Position numbers and translations under genes: made by a program. DNA of 64,000 nucleotides, taken from contig JARCOQ010000002.1 in the NCBI GenBank assembly GCA_029207755.1, positions 117,017,083 to 117,081,082 on the forward strand, given 5' to 3'. The notes beneath the pieces were generated by a model, which was given only the letters and a program-made list of their open reading frames with translations, searched no databases and had not been told where the DNA came from. Positions within the stretch are counted from its first letter, which is position 1, and every line of letters begins with the position of its first letter. Positions 9,459 through 19,840 of the stretch are shown piece by piece. Source of the stretch: Chamaea fasciata (Eukaryota; Chordata; Aves; Passeriformes; Sylviidae).

Positions 9459-10116
9459 GTCACTTCACCGTGACTTGCCCATTGTTTCTGCTCAGGTTCT
9501 GATGTTCCAATATGCATGCTGGGTGTTTTCCATCAAACACACCTGCCGGCAGCACTTGGCCAACATCCCGCCTCAGCCAGGCCAGAACTCCTGTGTTGAG
9601 ATTTTCAAGTCCCTTTTAGGGGTTTCAGTCTCTGTCCTTGACCATGGTGGTGAGGCAGATGAGGGATCTTCGGACCATCTCTTACACCACCCCGTGACTC
9701 ACGATTGTCGTCAAGAGAGCCCCTTCTGCAGGGTTCCGTAGTCTTGCGAAGTCTTCAGGACTCGTCCATGTTAGTAGCATATGCCGGAAAAAAGAGACAA
9801 TAGAGAGTGTGTGTGAAAGAAAGAGGGAGAAAGAGGAAAAAGTAGAAAAAGGAAATAAAAACAAAACAAAATCAATCAATATTGATTATAGCAATTTCTT
9901 CAAAATAATCAAAACAAATCATAAAATTTCTCAAAGTTATAACAATTTTCAAACAACAGCTTAATTTTGATTACAATATAACATAATTAAAACAAACAAC
10001 AATAATCAAAACAAGCAACCAACAATTTCAAATTAATCTGCTATTGGAGGTCTAATTTTCACTGTTTGGGTAGTACGTCTCGTGTCAATAACTTTGGGAG
10101 TGTCTCAAAAGAGGTC

Positions 10117-10608
10117 TTAACTCTTCATCATTTTCCAATTTAGGATGTATAAAATGACTGATAAGACAAAACCAATCAAAACCAAAATCAAAAGAACAGC
10201 AGTGGGATGACACACTTTGTTCAGGATACCTGTAGCCGTAGGTGACCACCCAAAAAGGGTATCCCACCACCTGTGTTCAGCATCTTTTCTTACCCTTTCC
10301 ATGACGTGATGTATTTTTCTCACTTTGTGATGAATAGTTACCAGGGTTTTCCGTCTGTTTTTCTTGATCTTTTCCAAAATCTCAATTAAGTCCTGATGAA
10401 GCAACAATTGCTTCACCAAAGTAAGATTCATCCCAATAGGGGGAGGCAATAATTTGTGCATCACTGTATAATCAGATTGTAAAAGGTGATAAGAGGTAAC
10501 TGGGGCTGAGTAAGAAAAGTCACATCCTGTAATTGTGGTAAAGTTACAAATACAAAAATTCGAGTGATTCTTAAGATTCACTACCATTTCTAAAGCATGC
10601 ACACCCAT
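10117..10608 (-). pseudogene. env: ERV env transmembrane remnant, copy 2
   Basis: Identical in reading frame and length to the fragment at 1,036-1,527, including the Trp-rich segment and the C-terminal membrane helix. Upstream pieces lie at 10,822-11,076 and 11,185-11,397. Confidence 0.7.
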
Positions 10609-11494
10609 TGCCTATATATATTAGCACTGTTTCAAAAGTCTGGTTATGGTGAATTTCAAAGTGGCAGATATTTTGCTCTGTGTTCAAACAAATGTCTTGA
10701 GCTATGATTGCATTAACAATATCAAGTGCACCAAAACATTACATATGGTTATTACAAAAGCTGTAACTGTGTTGGTATTGGGGTTATAGGTAAAGTTGAC
10801 CAATTTCTACCAGGATTGGAATTACTTTTCAAAATCATTTGCATTGTCCCAAATTATTTTCCAAATTTCAGTAGGAAAAGTGCCTTCTTCTCCCCTTATG
10901 ATTGAGGCAACAACTGTCTGCATCCAAAGCTGTGTCTGGATGCAGCTAAGAGCCAAAGAAACATTGTTTTGTGTAGCACCAAGAGCATCAATTATCATTT
11001 TGTGATCATTCACATTCACTTTTTCCCAATTTGGTAATATGTTTGATAGCAACCACTGATGTGTCCCCAAAGCCAATAAGGATAACTACAATGGTTGTTG
11101 TAATTTGGTCAAATCTCTAGTTTTGGCAGCCAATTTTTTCATTAATACTTCTAAAAATTCCCAATTTAAAATATTTATCATGGTTTATATGACCTTCATG
11201 TCCCTCGGAGTTCTCCTGTAAAAAGTAAGCACAACAGAATCTGCCACCAAAAGGCAGAAAGTTAGAATGATGGAAATTCTCCAGTGGGCATTTATTCGAT
11301 ACTCTTTCCCTAGAGCATCAAAGGTTACCCATGTGTATTTATTCAGAGGGGGTTTTAGCACTTGTGGTACCTCTCCCACCGTGGGGAGGTCCACCAAGAC
11401 AGGTTGTCCAGGGTAACGTGCTGGATTCTTGGAATCACTTGGTCCCTGTAGTGAGGGAACTATGCTTGGAGCTGCTGGGCCAAAGGGAAAAGCA

Positions 11495-12669
11495 TCAGTA
11501 AAACCAAGGACTTGCTGACTGTTCGGGGGAAAAGGGAGGGGTAATGACTGAGGCAGGTTTGTCTTGGATGCTATCCAAGTTTTCTGCTTCTTGTACTGCC
11601 AGTTTTTTCACAGCTCCTTCGGTTATTGAGAAGATGTTACAATAATACTCAATCTGAGCACACCACTTTCTTACTGAGGCTGTCTGGGCCACCCCGTTGG
11701 AGGAGGAGTCCCAGTAGTGACTGACTTAAAAACTTGGAAAGGCCCTCTCCAAACAACTGGTTGTTGTGGTACAATCTTCTCTACTTCTATGAGAACTAGG
11801 CTAACCACAAACAAGCCTTTTTCCCAGATAATATACCTCTTTTCAGCATCTCTGAAACCACGGGAATAAAAACCAGCAGGCCATGTCGGACCCTCAGGAC
11901 CCCACTGCCATATGTGTACTGACAACCGTGAGGAAGCAAATCCCCATTCTACCTGAAAAGGATCTGTTGGCTGGATAGGGCCTAGGGCCTGATGAGCTGT
12001 GGCTCCAAAAATCAACAGTTGTAATGCTTCTTCCTGAGAAGGGCTCCAGTCCCATTTTACTCCCTTTCTCAACAAATCATAAAGAGGCTTGGCAAAAACT
12101 GAAAAATCTGCAATGTGTTTTCCCCAAAACACTAATAATCCCAAGGCATGCTGTAGATCTTTCCTGGACTCAGGCACTTTAATTTGATCTAAGGAGGTTA
12201 GGGTGTCAGGTGGGATGCATGTCATACCTCCTTTCCACCAGATACCCAAAAATTTTACTTCTTGAGAAGGTTTTTGTATTTTTTCTGAGGGGATTTGCAA
12301 AACAAGGCTTTCTAAGTGGGAAGTTATTTTCTGTTGAACACCCCCCACTTGCTGTGTCTCATTGTTTAAAACTTGTGCTAGGGAGTGCTGTGGCTTGTTG
12401 CCCAAGGTTTGTGGAAGAGGAGGTGCGCTGGGTTGTCGGTTGGATGATTCCAACACAATGGGTTTGGGACAGTGCCAATTGGAAATTATTTTAGCCAATT
12501 TATCATAAGGCAATTTATCCATAATTTTTTGCGGCACTCCCCTTTTCAGTCCTAGTGACCACAGTTGCTGCCGGTTGGAAATTTGTTTTCCCTTTTCTGG
12601 GTTTTCATTAGGAGAAGCAATGTGCCTGACTCCTCTGGGTTTTTCTGGTGTGTCCTCTGAGTACTTCAC
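11495..12669 (-). pseudogene. pol: ERV pol remnant, copy 2
   Basis: Carries the same internal deletion and the same frameshift as the copy at 2,414-3,588. Both lesions therefore existed before the tandem duplication. Confidence 0.75.
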
Positions 12670-12848
12670 TGGTCCATATTTTCTACTGTAACTTATTAGC
12701 TCCTCTGCTACCTCACTCCATGTCCAAAGTTTATGACTGCTGTTAGATTGTGTGCTAGGAGTTGTGAAAGGTGAGGAGTCAGTGGAACCAGTTTGATCTC
12801 TTGTATGGCCAAGAAATCTTTCAAGTCTATCTACCGGAGTGATAGATG

Positions 12849-13862
12849 CTATTGTTTTTGAAGAAGAATTGCTGTTGGTTTAAGAGACTCTGGCAGACCT
12901 CGAATTAAAGGGGTCATAATCTCAGGTTTGACAGGCTGTTGCATTGGTGACTCACAGCCAGAGATTAATTTTCTCTCACGTATCATTTGCAAGCATGCAG
13001 CTTTGTGTATGTTTTCTAGGAGTTGGTCTGAGGTGCCGACTATTGCCAGAGGGTCGCCCCTCTCAAGGGGGTTTAACCCCCCTGCCCAGTAAGCTGCACG
13101 CTGCGTCAGGGACCATGGAGCACGCGTGTTTCCTGTTGTTAAGAAAACTCCATGTCCCCAGTAGCCACTTGCTTCTTGTTCACTTAATTTAATTTGGTCG
13201 CCCCCTGTGAGGGAAACTCTAAAAACATACTCCGTCTCTGATTCACTAGGGAGGCGGGAGTATTCTTTCTTTAATTTAGCTAATTCAGTGGCCGTGTATG
13301 GTATTTCTTTGGTGGTTATGTGGGGATCATGATCCTCTTCATTTATAGAATTATATTCTGTTTTAATGAGAGGTCTCAAGTTGGAGCAACAGTGTTCCCC
13401 ACAATTTTGCATGTGTACTAATTCTTTCTGAGGGTATATTTGTTTAATGTTGTATGTCTCCTTTCCTTCTCTTTCTGTGGATGAATCTGCAGATTTTAAG
13501 TTTTTACTTCGCCCTTCTGCAAGGGAAATCTGCAGCAAATAATTCTGATTTCTTTCCTGTTCTAACTGTTTTTGCAAAGCTTCTACCAAATTCTGCAGGG
13601 ATTCTATTACTGCTTTTTGTTCACTTACCCGTTCAGAACGGGTTTCTATGGCTGCCGAAAGGCAGGCCCCCAAAACTGAGCAAAGAATGGTTTTATTTCT
13701 GCCCAGTCTGTATCTAGCATCATGTTGCAAAGAATATATTCTATCTACAATGTTTTCAAAGTTAAACCAATTATTCTGTGCCCACCTTTCTCCGTCTGGA
13801 GAAGGTCTAGCACTATGTTTTGCTAGCAAAGCATGAAATGCATTCTTATCTTTTTCACTCAT
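12849..13862 (-). CDS. gag: ERV gag-like protein, copy 2
   Basis: 337 codons, open throughout like the copy at 3,768-4,781. A small difference lies just upstream of the start (13,868-13,871 reads TGCA where copy 1 has CGAA), outside the frame. Confidence 0.6.
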   Translation of the reverse strand: MSEKDKNAFHALLAKHSARPSPDGERWAQNNWFNFENIVDRIYSLQHDARYRLGRNKTILCSVLGACLSAAIETRSERVSEQKAVIESLQNLVEALQKQLEQERNQNYLLQISLAEGRSKNLKSADSSTEREGKETYNIKQIYPQKELVHMQNCGEHCCSNLRPLIKTEYNSINEEDHDPHITTKEIPYTATELAKLKKEYSRLPSESETEYVFRVSLTGGDQIKLSEQEASGYWGHGVFLTTGNTRAPWSLTQRAAYWAGGLNPLERGDPLAIVGTSDQLLENIHKAACLQMIRERKLISGCESPMQQPVKPEIMTPLIRGLPESLKPTAILLQKQ

Positions 13863-14293
13863 TTTGTGCAGGGACCAAAACCACTCTCAGGGAGGTACGC
13901 TTCAAGTTACACCAAAGGCACAGCTAAAACTGTGTTTCCCTTCGCTTCCCTGGAATGGGCGAGGAGACCAAAACTGCCTGGGAGGTTCACCTTAGTTACA
14001 AATGGTTGTCTCCTCAACTACACCAAGCAGCCCAAAACACAAAAACAAAACCTAACTACAGTCCCATCTTTTGCACAACGAGATCCTTTTGTGAAATCCT
14101 GATGACAGGGAGTGCTATACGCCTGGGTGTATACAGTTTGCGGGAATTTTCCCTCGCCCCCCTTGCTTTCTAACAGCGCTCACCGAAGTGGCGTGCTAGG
14201 TGCGGCTGAGACGAGGGTCCTTCCCCTGTTACAAACTCTATAAAACCCGCAACCCCTCTGTCCATCAAGATCCTGTCCGTGACGCCAATTTAA

Positions 14294-14968
14294 TGTCACG
14301 ATCCGCTCACACAAGCGGGGTTCGTGATGGTTCGTTTTAGGGATCTCAGAGAGCAAAAGACACAGCGGGGGACAAACTCAGTTTGTTCAATCCCAAACGC
14401 ACCTTTATTTAGTGCCAAGAAATGCGATAGTGGGGAGAGAAAAGAGAATAGTAAGAAAGACAGAAAAAGAGGGGAAGGGGATTATAGCTACCAACATGGA
14501 GGGTCGAGTCCTCGAGGCTTTTGAAGATGCCTATAGACGCGAGTTTCTCCAGTGGGGTGATCACAAAAATGAGCGGGGGTCTCCAGGGTTCTTATAGTCC
14601 TCTCCGAAGCGACAGGCAGTTGGCCAAACAGGTGGGGGAAATCATTGCAGTGTGTTCATTTAGAGAACCCAGAACAAGTCGGTCGTCAGCAGGTACAGTG
14701 TCAACCAGTCCAAGTCAGCAGGTGCAGTGTCAGCAGGCGCGGTCACTTCACCGTGACTTGCCCATTGTTTCTGCTCAGGTTCTGATGTTCCAATATGCAT
14801 GCTGGGTTTTTTCATCGAACACACCTGCAGGCAGCACTTGGCCAACATCCCGCCTCAGCCAGGCCGGAACTCCTGTGCTGAGATTTTCAAGTCCCTTTTA
14901 GGGGTTTCAGTCTCTGTCCTTGACGATGGTCGTGAGGCAGATGAGGGATCTTCGGACCGTCTCTTACA
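14294..14968 (-). mobile_element. Complete 5' LTR of ERV copy 2
   Basis: Matches 5,213-5,887 with one substitution seen, near 14,351. Same TG...CA ends and AATAAA signal on the minus strand. Confidence 0.85.
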
Positions 14969-17306
14969 CGTGGAGCTGGAAGAACCGAGCTGGCCGTGAA
15001 ATAAAGCTTGTGGGTCAAGAGCTGAAATCACTGGGGCCGCAAAGGGGACACTCCAGGGCTCGAGCTCAAATCTCTAGAGGGGTGGCAGAGAGACTGCCAG
15101 CGCCATAGCAACTCTAGCGCTGATGTACAGACTGTAGGATTGGTGTGCAGAAATGACTGTAGGCCTGTGATACTGATGCTGGGGCTGGGTCTAGAGCCCG
15201 AAAATGGGAGAGAGGGTGGAGAGCTGAAAAGGGATTGCTGTAAGATTGCTCCTGAAACGCCGCCGCTGCCGGGATATTGCGTGGGTCTGGGACTGCCACT
15301 GTAGGGCTGGGATATTGACTGCGGGGGGGGGCATAGACACAATAGGGTCAGAGCTGAAATCACTCTGGGGCTGGGATATTGACTGCGCGTGGGGCATAGA
15401 CACAGTAGAGTCAGAGCTCAATTGCTGCTCAGCTGGGGCCAAGATGAAGATCCTGCCCTGTGGACGATGGAGAAATTTCAGCTGCCACAGTTGGAGAAAT
15501 CCACAAAGGCTTTGCATCCAGAACGCATTTATGAAGGTGGGATTAGGAGGGACAGTACTACTGGCAGCAGTGTGGTTTGGGTTGGAAGGCGCTGTAAAGA
15601 TTATCCTCTTCCACCTCCCTGCCGTGGGTAGGGCAACCTTCCGCTAGACCAGGTTACTCCAGGCCCTATCCAGTCTGGCCTTGGACACTTTCATGGATGG
15701 GGCAGCAACACCTTCTTGGGGCAACCTGTGCCAGGGCCTCACCAGCCTCACAGGGAACAGTTTCTTCCCAATATCTAATCTAAACCTACTTTGCCTCAGT
15801 GAGAAGCCATTCTCCCTTGTCCAGTAACTTCAGGCCCTTGTAAATAGTCTCTCTCCATCTTTTTTGTTGACTCCCTTCAAGTAGTGCGAGGCCACAATTA
15901 GGTCACTCCAAAGCTTCTCCTCCAGGCTGAACAATCCCAATTGTCTCAGCCTTTTCTTACAGCATAGAGGTGCTCCATCCTTTTGATTATCTTGGGGTCT
16001 CCTCTAGACTCTCCAGCAGCTCCACGTCCTTCCTGTGCTGGGACCCCAGAGCTGCAGGCAGCACTGCAGGTGAGATCTTACCAGAGCAGGGCAGAAGCGG
16101 AGAATCGCCCCCTCCCCTGCTGTTCACACTGTGGGATCAGCCAGCGCACAGGGCCAGGGTAGGTCCAGCCTCTCATTCACCAGCATCCCCGAGTTCTTCT
16201 TGGCCAGGGCTGTTCTTGGTCTCTTCATCCCCCAGCCTGGTTTGACCCTGGGATTTGTCCTGATCCACATGCAGTACTAGCCCTTGGTCTTGTTAAACCT
16301 CATGAGCTTCCCATGGGCCCTCTTCTTGAGCTTGTCCAGGTCCCTCTGGATGGCATTTGGTCCTTCAGGATGTGGAGCTGCTGAAATGAGTCCAGAGATG
16401 CTCGAAGGCTGGAGTCTCTGTTCTGGAGACAGGCTGAGAGCGCTGGAGGTGTTCAGCCTGGGGAGGAAAAGGTTCCAGGGAGACCTTAGAGCCCCTGACT
16501 TCAGGAGAGCTGGAAACAGACTTTGGACAAGGGCCTGGAGTGCCAGAACAAGGGGGAATGGCTTCCCTCTGCCAGATGGCAGGGGTAGATGGGATATTGG
16601 GAAGGAATTGTTCCCTGTGAGGGTCGTGAGGCCCCGCACAGGTTTCCCAGAGAAGCTGTGGCTGCCCTTTGTCTGGAAGTGTTCATTGCCAGGTTGCATG
16701 GGGCTTGGAGCAGCGTGGTGCAGAGGAAGGTGTCCTTGCCCATGGCAAGGTGGTGGTGCTTGATGATCTTTAAGGTCCCTTCCAACCCAAACCAGTTAAT
16801 GACTCCATGATGAGTGTCTGACTGACTCCACATCAGTTGTTGAGTGCAGAGAAATTGTTAACACGTATTCATTTGTTTTTCTTCTCTGTTTCTTTTCTCT
16901 CATCCAATATTTTTGGAATTTGTTTCTATTTATTAAATTACCTGACTTTACGAGTTGCTTTCTCGCTTTTTTTTCCTTACTGAATTGCCAGCTGGGGTTA
17001 AAGCACAAGACCCTTCCCCGGCTCCATTACCCTTCTCTAGACACACTCCAGAAACTTCCATGTCTCTGTTGTTGTGCGGGGCCCAAAACTGAATACAGGG
17101 TTCGAGGTCCAACCCACCAGTGCCCAGCACGAGGGCGTGATCACTGCCCTCGTGTCATGGAGGTTCATGAAATTGAGATAAATCATGTATTCAAAGAGAC
17201 TTTTTTATGAAGCAGTTAACCTCCTCCTGCTTCCAGCAATTACAGATCCAACAACAACTGAAAACAGGTTCATGATGTCAAATGAAATTAAGACCTGACT
17301 GACTTA
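14969..17306. other. Host and CR1 region of copy 2
   Basis: Repeats 5,888-8,225: CD1-region paralog 14,969-15,556, antisense CR1 15,559-16,276, sense CR1 16,381-16,816 and a short antisense CR1 relic about 17,021-17,166. One substitution seen, at 16,851. No other gene is visible. Confidence 0.85.
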
Positions 17307-17424
17307 AAGAATCCTGAAGGTTTCAGCAGGGCAATGTGGAATTCATGGTCATTGTGCCCAAGGCAGCAAGGGCTCTCCCTTGGGCTCCTGTGGGCCCCAA
17401 AGGGGGTACCCAAAAGGGGGGTAC

Positions 17425-17555
17425 TGACTGCCCTGGGATGACACACAGGGGGGGCTCTGCCTGCTCCACACTGTCACAAAGGGATTTCTGACTGCCCCAC
17501 GCTGTCACAAAGAGGGTTCTGGCTGCCCCGTGATGTCACTGCCAGGCTATAAAAG
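17425..17555 (+). promoter_or_regulatory. Promoter of the two-exon gene, copy 2
   Basis: Same four-fold repeat and TATAAAAG box (17,548-17,555) as in copy 1, with no change seen. Confidence 0.75.
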
Positions 17556-17725
17556 GGGCCTGAGCAGACAGGAGCAGACACTGCTGGGCACAACAGTCTG
17601 CCCTGGCAGACAACAGCCTCAGCCTCTGCCAAGCCACCGGGGCTGGATTCCCCTCACTGGAACCCTGCAAGTCTGTCTGGAGCCTCTTCACCGGCCTGTG
17701 CTGGTGGAGTGCTACAGATGCTGCC

Positions 17726-18334
17726 ATGGGGCTCCTCGACACATTCACCCCGGGTGAACTGGTGGCGATCACAGTGGCGATGCTGCAGCTCATCCTGATC
17801 TCTGTCGTGCTACGGGACAAGCGTCTATGGGCAAGTGGCCTCTGATCTGCTGTGTGGGCTGGGCCGGGCCGCGTTGGGTTTGGGGTGTGTTGGTGTGACA
17901 CGTGTGGCAGGACAGTGTGCAGCGTTCTGGGGAGCTGCTCTTGTCTCACCCATTTGTGGTTCTTGCAGAGAATCCGTGTGGACTCAAAGCATCCAAGCGC
18001 AGCGAGAGGCCGGTTGGGTGTGCAGAGCAACGTGGACAGGACCCGGAGATCAGCAGGCATGGAACCGCCCCGTGACAGGTCCTCAGTCAGTTCCACGAGC
18101 TCCGGGAGGAGGCGTTTCCCGAGGTTCATCCGGAGCTGCCAGGACTGCCAGGCGGTCTTCAAGGAGCACCGCAAGAAGATGGAGGCGCAGCTCAACCAGT
18201 TGCGGTGGGGCAGGGGGAGCATCACGGTGGTCAATGTCAGTGCCAGTGCCAATGCCAATCCACGTGTTTCGCCAAGGCTGCTGGGGGCCAAAGAGCCTCC
18301 CCAGTGCCTTGGAGTGGAGGTGGCAATGCAGTAG
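17726..18334 (+). CDS. Unrecognised two-exon membrane protein, copy 2
   Basis: Exons 17,726-17,830 and 17,969-18,334 with the same GC-AG intron. I see no difference from copy 1 in the coding sequence. As in copy 1, the stop codon TAG at 18,332-18,334 lies in the following copy of sequence A. Confidence 0.6.
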
Positions 18335-18539
18335 AGTAAAAAAACCTTGAAAATTAAATACAACACATATTTTTGTTTTTATTCCTAGGGAGCCTACCAT
18401 TTCTACTGCTGCATCAGATTTATTGTTTTCCTTCTTTTCATATATCGTATATAGGCACGCTAATTAATGCTCCAGATGGGAGTAAGTAATGAGCTAAGAA
18501 TTGCTAACATTCCAAGGATGGCGGCAAAGCGTGCGCGCG
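18328..18539. repeat. Sequence A, copy 3 (ends the array)
   Basis: The third copy is not followed by an LTR. From 18,540 it runs into a different sequence and then the GGAA array, so it may show the original right-hand context of A before the ERV-containing block was inserted. Confidence 0.9.
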
Positions 18540-18561
18540 CCTTGGCTAGGGACGAAGAAGG

Positions 18562-19175
18562 GGAAGGAAGGAAGGAAGGAAGGAAGGAAGGAAGGAAGGG
18601 AGGGAGGGAGGGAGGGAGGGAGGGAGGGAGGGAGGGAGGGAGGGGGGGGGGGGGAGGGAGGGAGGGAGGGAGGGAGGGAGGGAGGGAGGGAGGGAGGGAG
18701 GGAGGGAGGGAGGGAGGGAGGGAGGGAGGGAGGGAGGGAGGGAGGGAGGGAGGGAGGGAGGGAAGGAAGGAAGGAAGGAAGGAAGGAAGGAAGGAAGGAA
18801 GGAAGGAAGGAAGGAAGGAAGGAAGGAAGGAAGGAAGGAAGGAAGGAAGGAAGGAAGGAAGGAAGGAAGGAAGGAAGGAAGGAAGGAAGGAAGGAAGGAA
18901 GGAAGGAAGGAAGGAAGGAAGGAAGGAAGGAAGGAAGGAAGGAAGGAAGGAAGGAAGGAAGGAAGGAAGGAAGGAAGGAAGGAAGGAAGGAAGGAAGGAA
19001 GGAAGGAAGGAAGGAAGGAAGGAAGGAAGGAAGGAAGGAAGGAAGGAAGGAAGGAAGGAAGGAAGGAAGGAAGGAAGGAAGGAAGGAAGGAAGGAAGGAA
19101 GGAAGGAAGGAAGGAAGGAAGGAAGGAAGGAAGGAAGGAAGGAAGGAAGGAAGGAAGGAAGGAAGGAAGGAAGGA
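18562..19175. repeat. GGAA / GGGA tetranucleotide array
   Basis: Three blocks: short GGAA (18,562-18,597), GGGA (18,598-18,761, interrupted by 13 G at 18,642-18,654) and about 100 perfect GGAA units (18,762-19,175). All purine on one strand. It begins 22 bp after the end of the third A copy and ends at a CpG island. The long frames across it are artefacts of the four-base period. Confidence 0.98.
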
Positions 19176-19840
19176 TCCCTCTCCGTCCATTCGGCCGCCT
19201 GCGCGCGATGCCGACGGGACCCAGCGCGATTTTCCGCGGCGTTTCCAGATGCGCGGACCGGGGCTGCGGGCGCGGCGGCTCTGCGGGCGGGGGGAGTCCG
19301 GGCGGCCGCCGACGGGCAGCGGCGGGGTTGCCTCGGCACCGCCCGCGCCCCGCCGCCCCCGTACCCTCCCCTCCTGTGAGCGGACCCCGCGCCGCCCCGT
19401 CCCGCGCCGCTCCGCCCCGCGCCGTCCCCGCCGCTCCCGACCCCACCCAGCGCCACCTGTCACTCATCCTAAGGCCCACCCCTCGCGCGAACCCCGCCCC
19501 CGACGCGCCCCCGACGCATCATCGCGTCGTCACATCGCGCCGCCCCCCGTTGCGTTATCGCTCCGCCCCCGCGCCGCTCTGCCCCGCCCCCGTTCGACGT
19601 CACCGACCGCGCCCCTGCCGGCGCTGTGCAAATGGCCGTCGCGGCGCTTCAGCCGTTCTCGTGGCAGTAGGCGGGTCGATGGGGCGGTGCTGCGGCTTTC
19701 CGAAAAGGACGGCACCGGAAGGAAAAAGTAGAGACAACGTTCGGGGGTGGCAGGGCGGCACAAAGAGCGGCGGTGCTACGGAGAGGGTCTCGAGAGTGTC
19801 ACATACAGACTGAGGAAAAGGGAGCGAGGTTTAGGGCTAG
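19176..19840. promoter_or_regulatory. CpG island, probable promoter
   Basis: Very GC- and CpG-rich, with several GC boxes (CCGCCCC), a CRE-like GACGTCAC near 19,596-19,603 and TGCAAAT at 19,627-19,633, similar to an octamer site. No first exon can be fixed and direction is unknown. A segment at about 19,187-19,300 resembles 43,170-43,290. Confidence 0.55.

Larger units (their letters stand above)
9454..14968 (-). mobile_element. Defective endogenous retrovirus, copy 2
   Basis: Same provirus as 373-5,887, carried along by the tandem duplication and not a separate insertion: it shares the same LTR truncation point and the same host flank. Parts are the truncated 3' LTR 9,454-9,686, env pieces 10,117-10,608, 10,822-11,076 and 11,185-11,397, pol remnant 11,495-12,669, gag-like frame 12,849-13,862, primer-site candidate 14,270-14,287 and complete 5' LTR 14,294-14,968. 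The same frames are open and the same parts are missing. Confidence 0.9.
9251..18331. repeat. 9,081-bp tandem unit, copy 2
   Basis: This second copy abuts the first directly and is followed by a third, partial copy of only the first 208 bp (18,332-18,539). Its A sequence matches the third A copy where copy 1 differs (position 9,278 region, t instead of a). Confidence 0.95.

Noticed and set aside
18515..18560. Possible second URB1 start (MAAKRAR...RDEE) at the end of sequence A
   Set aside because: The likeness to URB1 at 54,555 is about 15 residues in a basic, low-information stretch and upstream DNA does not match. Probably chance, though a directed alignment would settle it.
18460..19813. 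Frames of 290-448 codons over the GGAA array
   Set aside because: Four-base repeat with no stop codon in any frame; the products are only repeats of short peptides.
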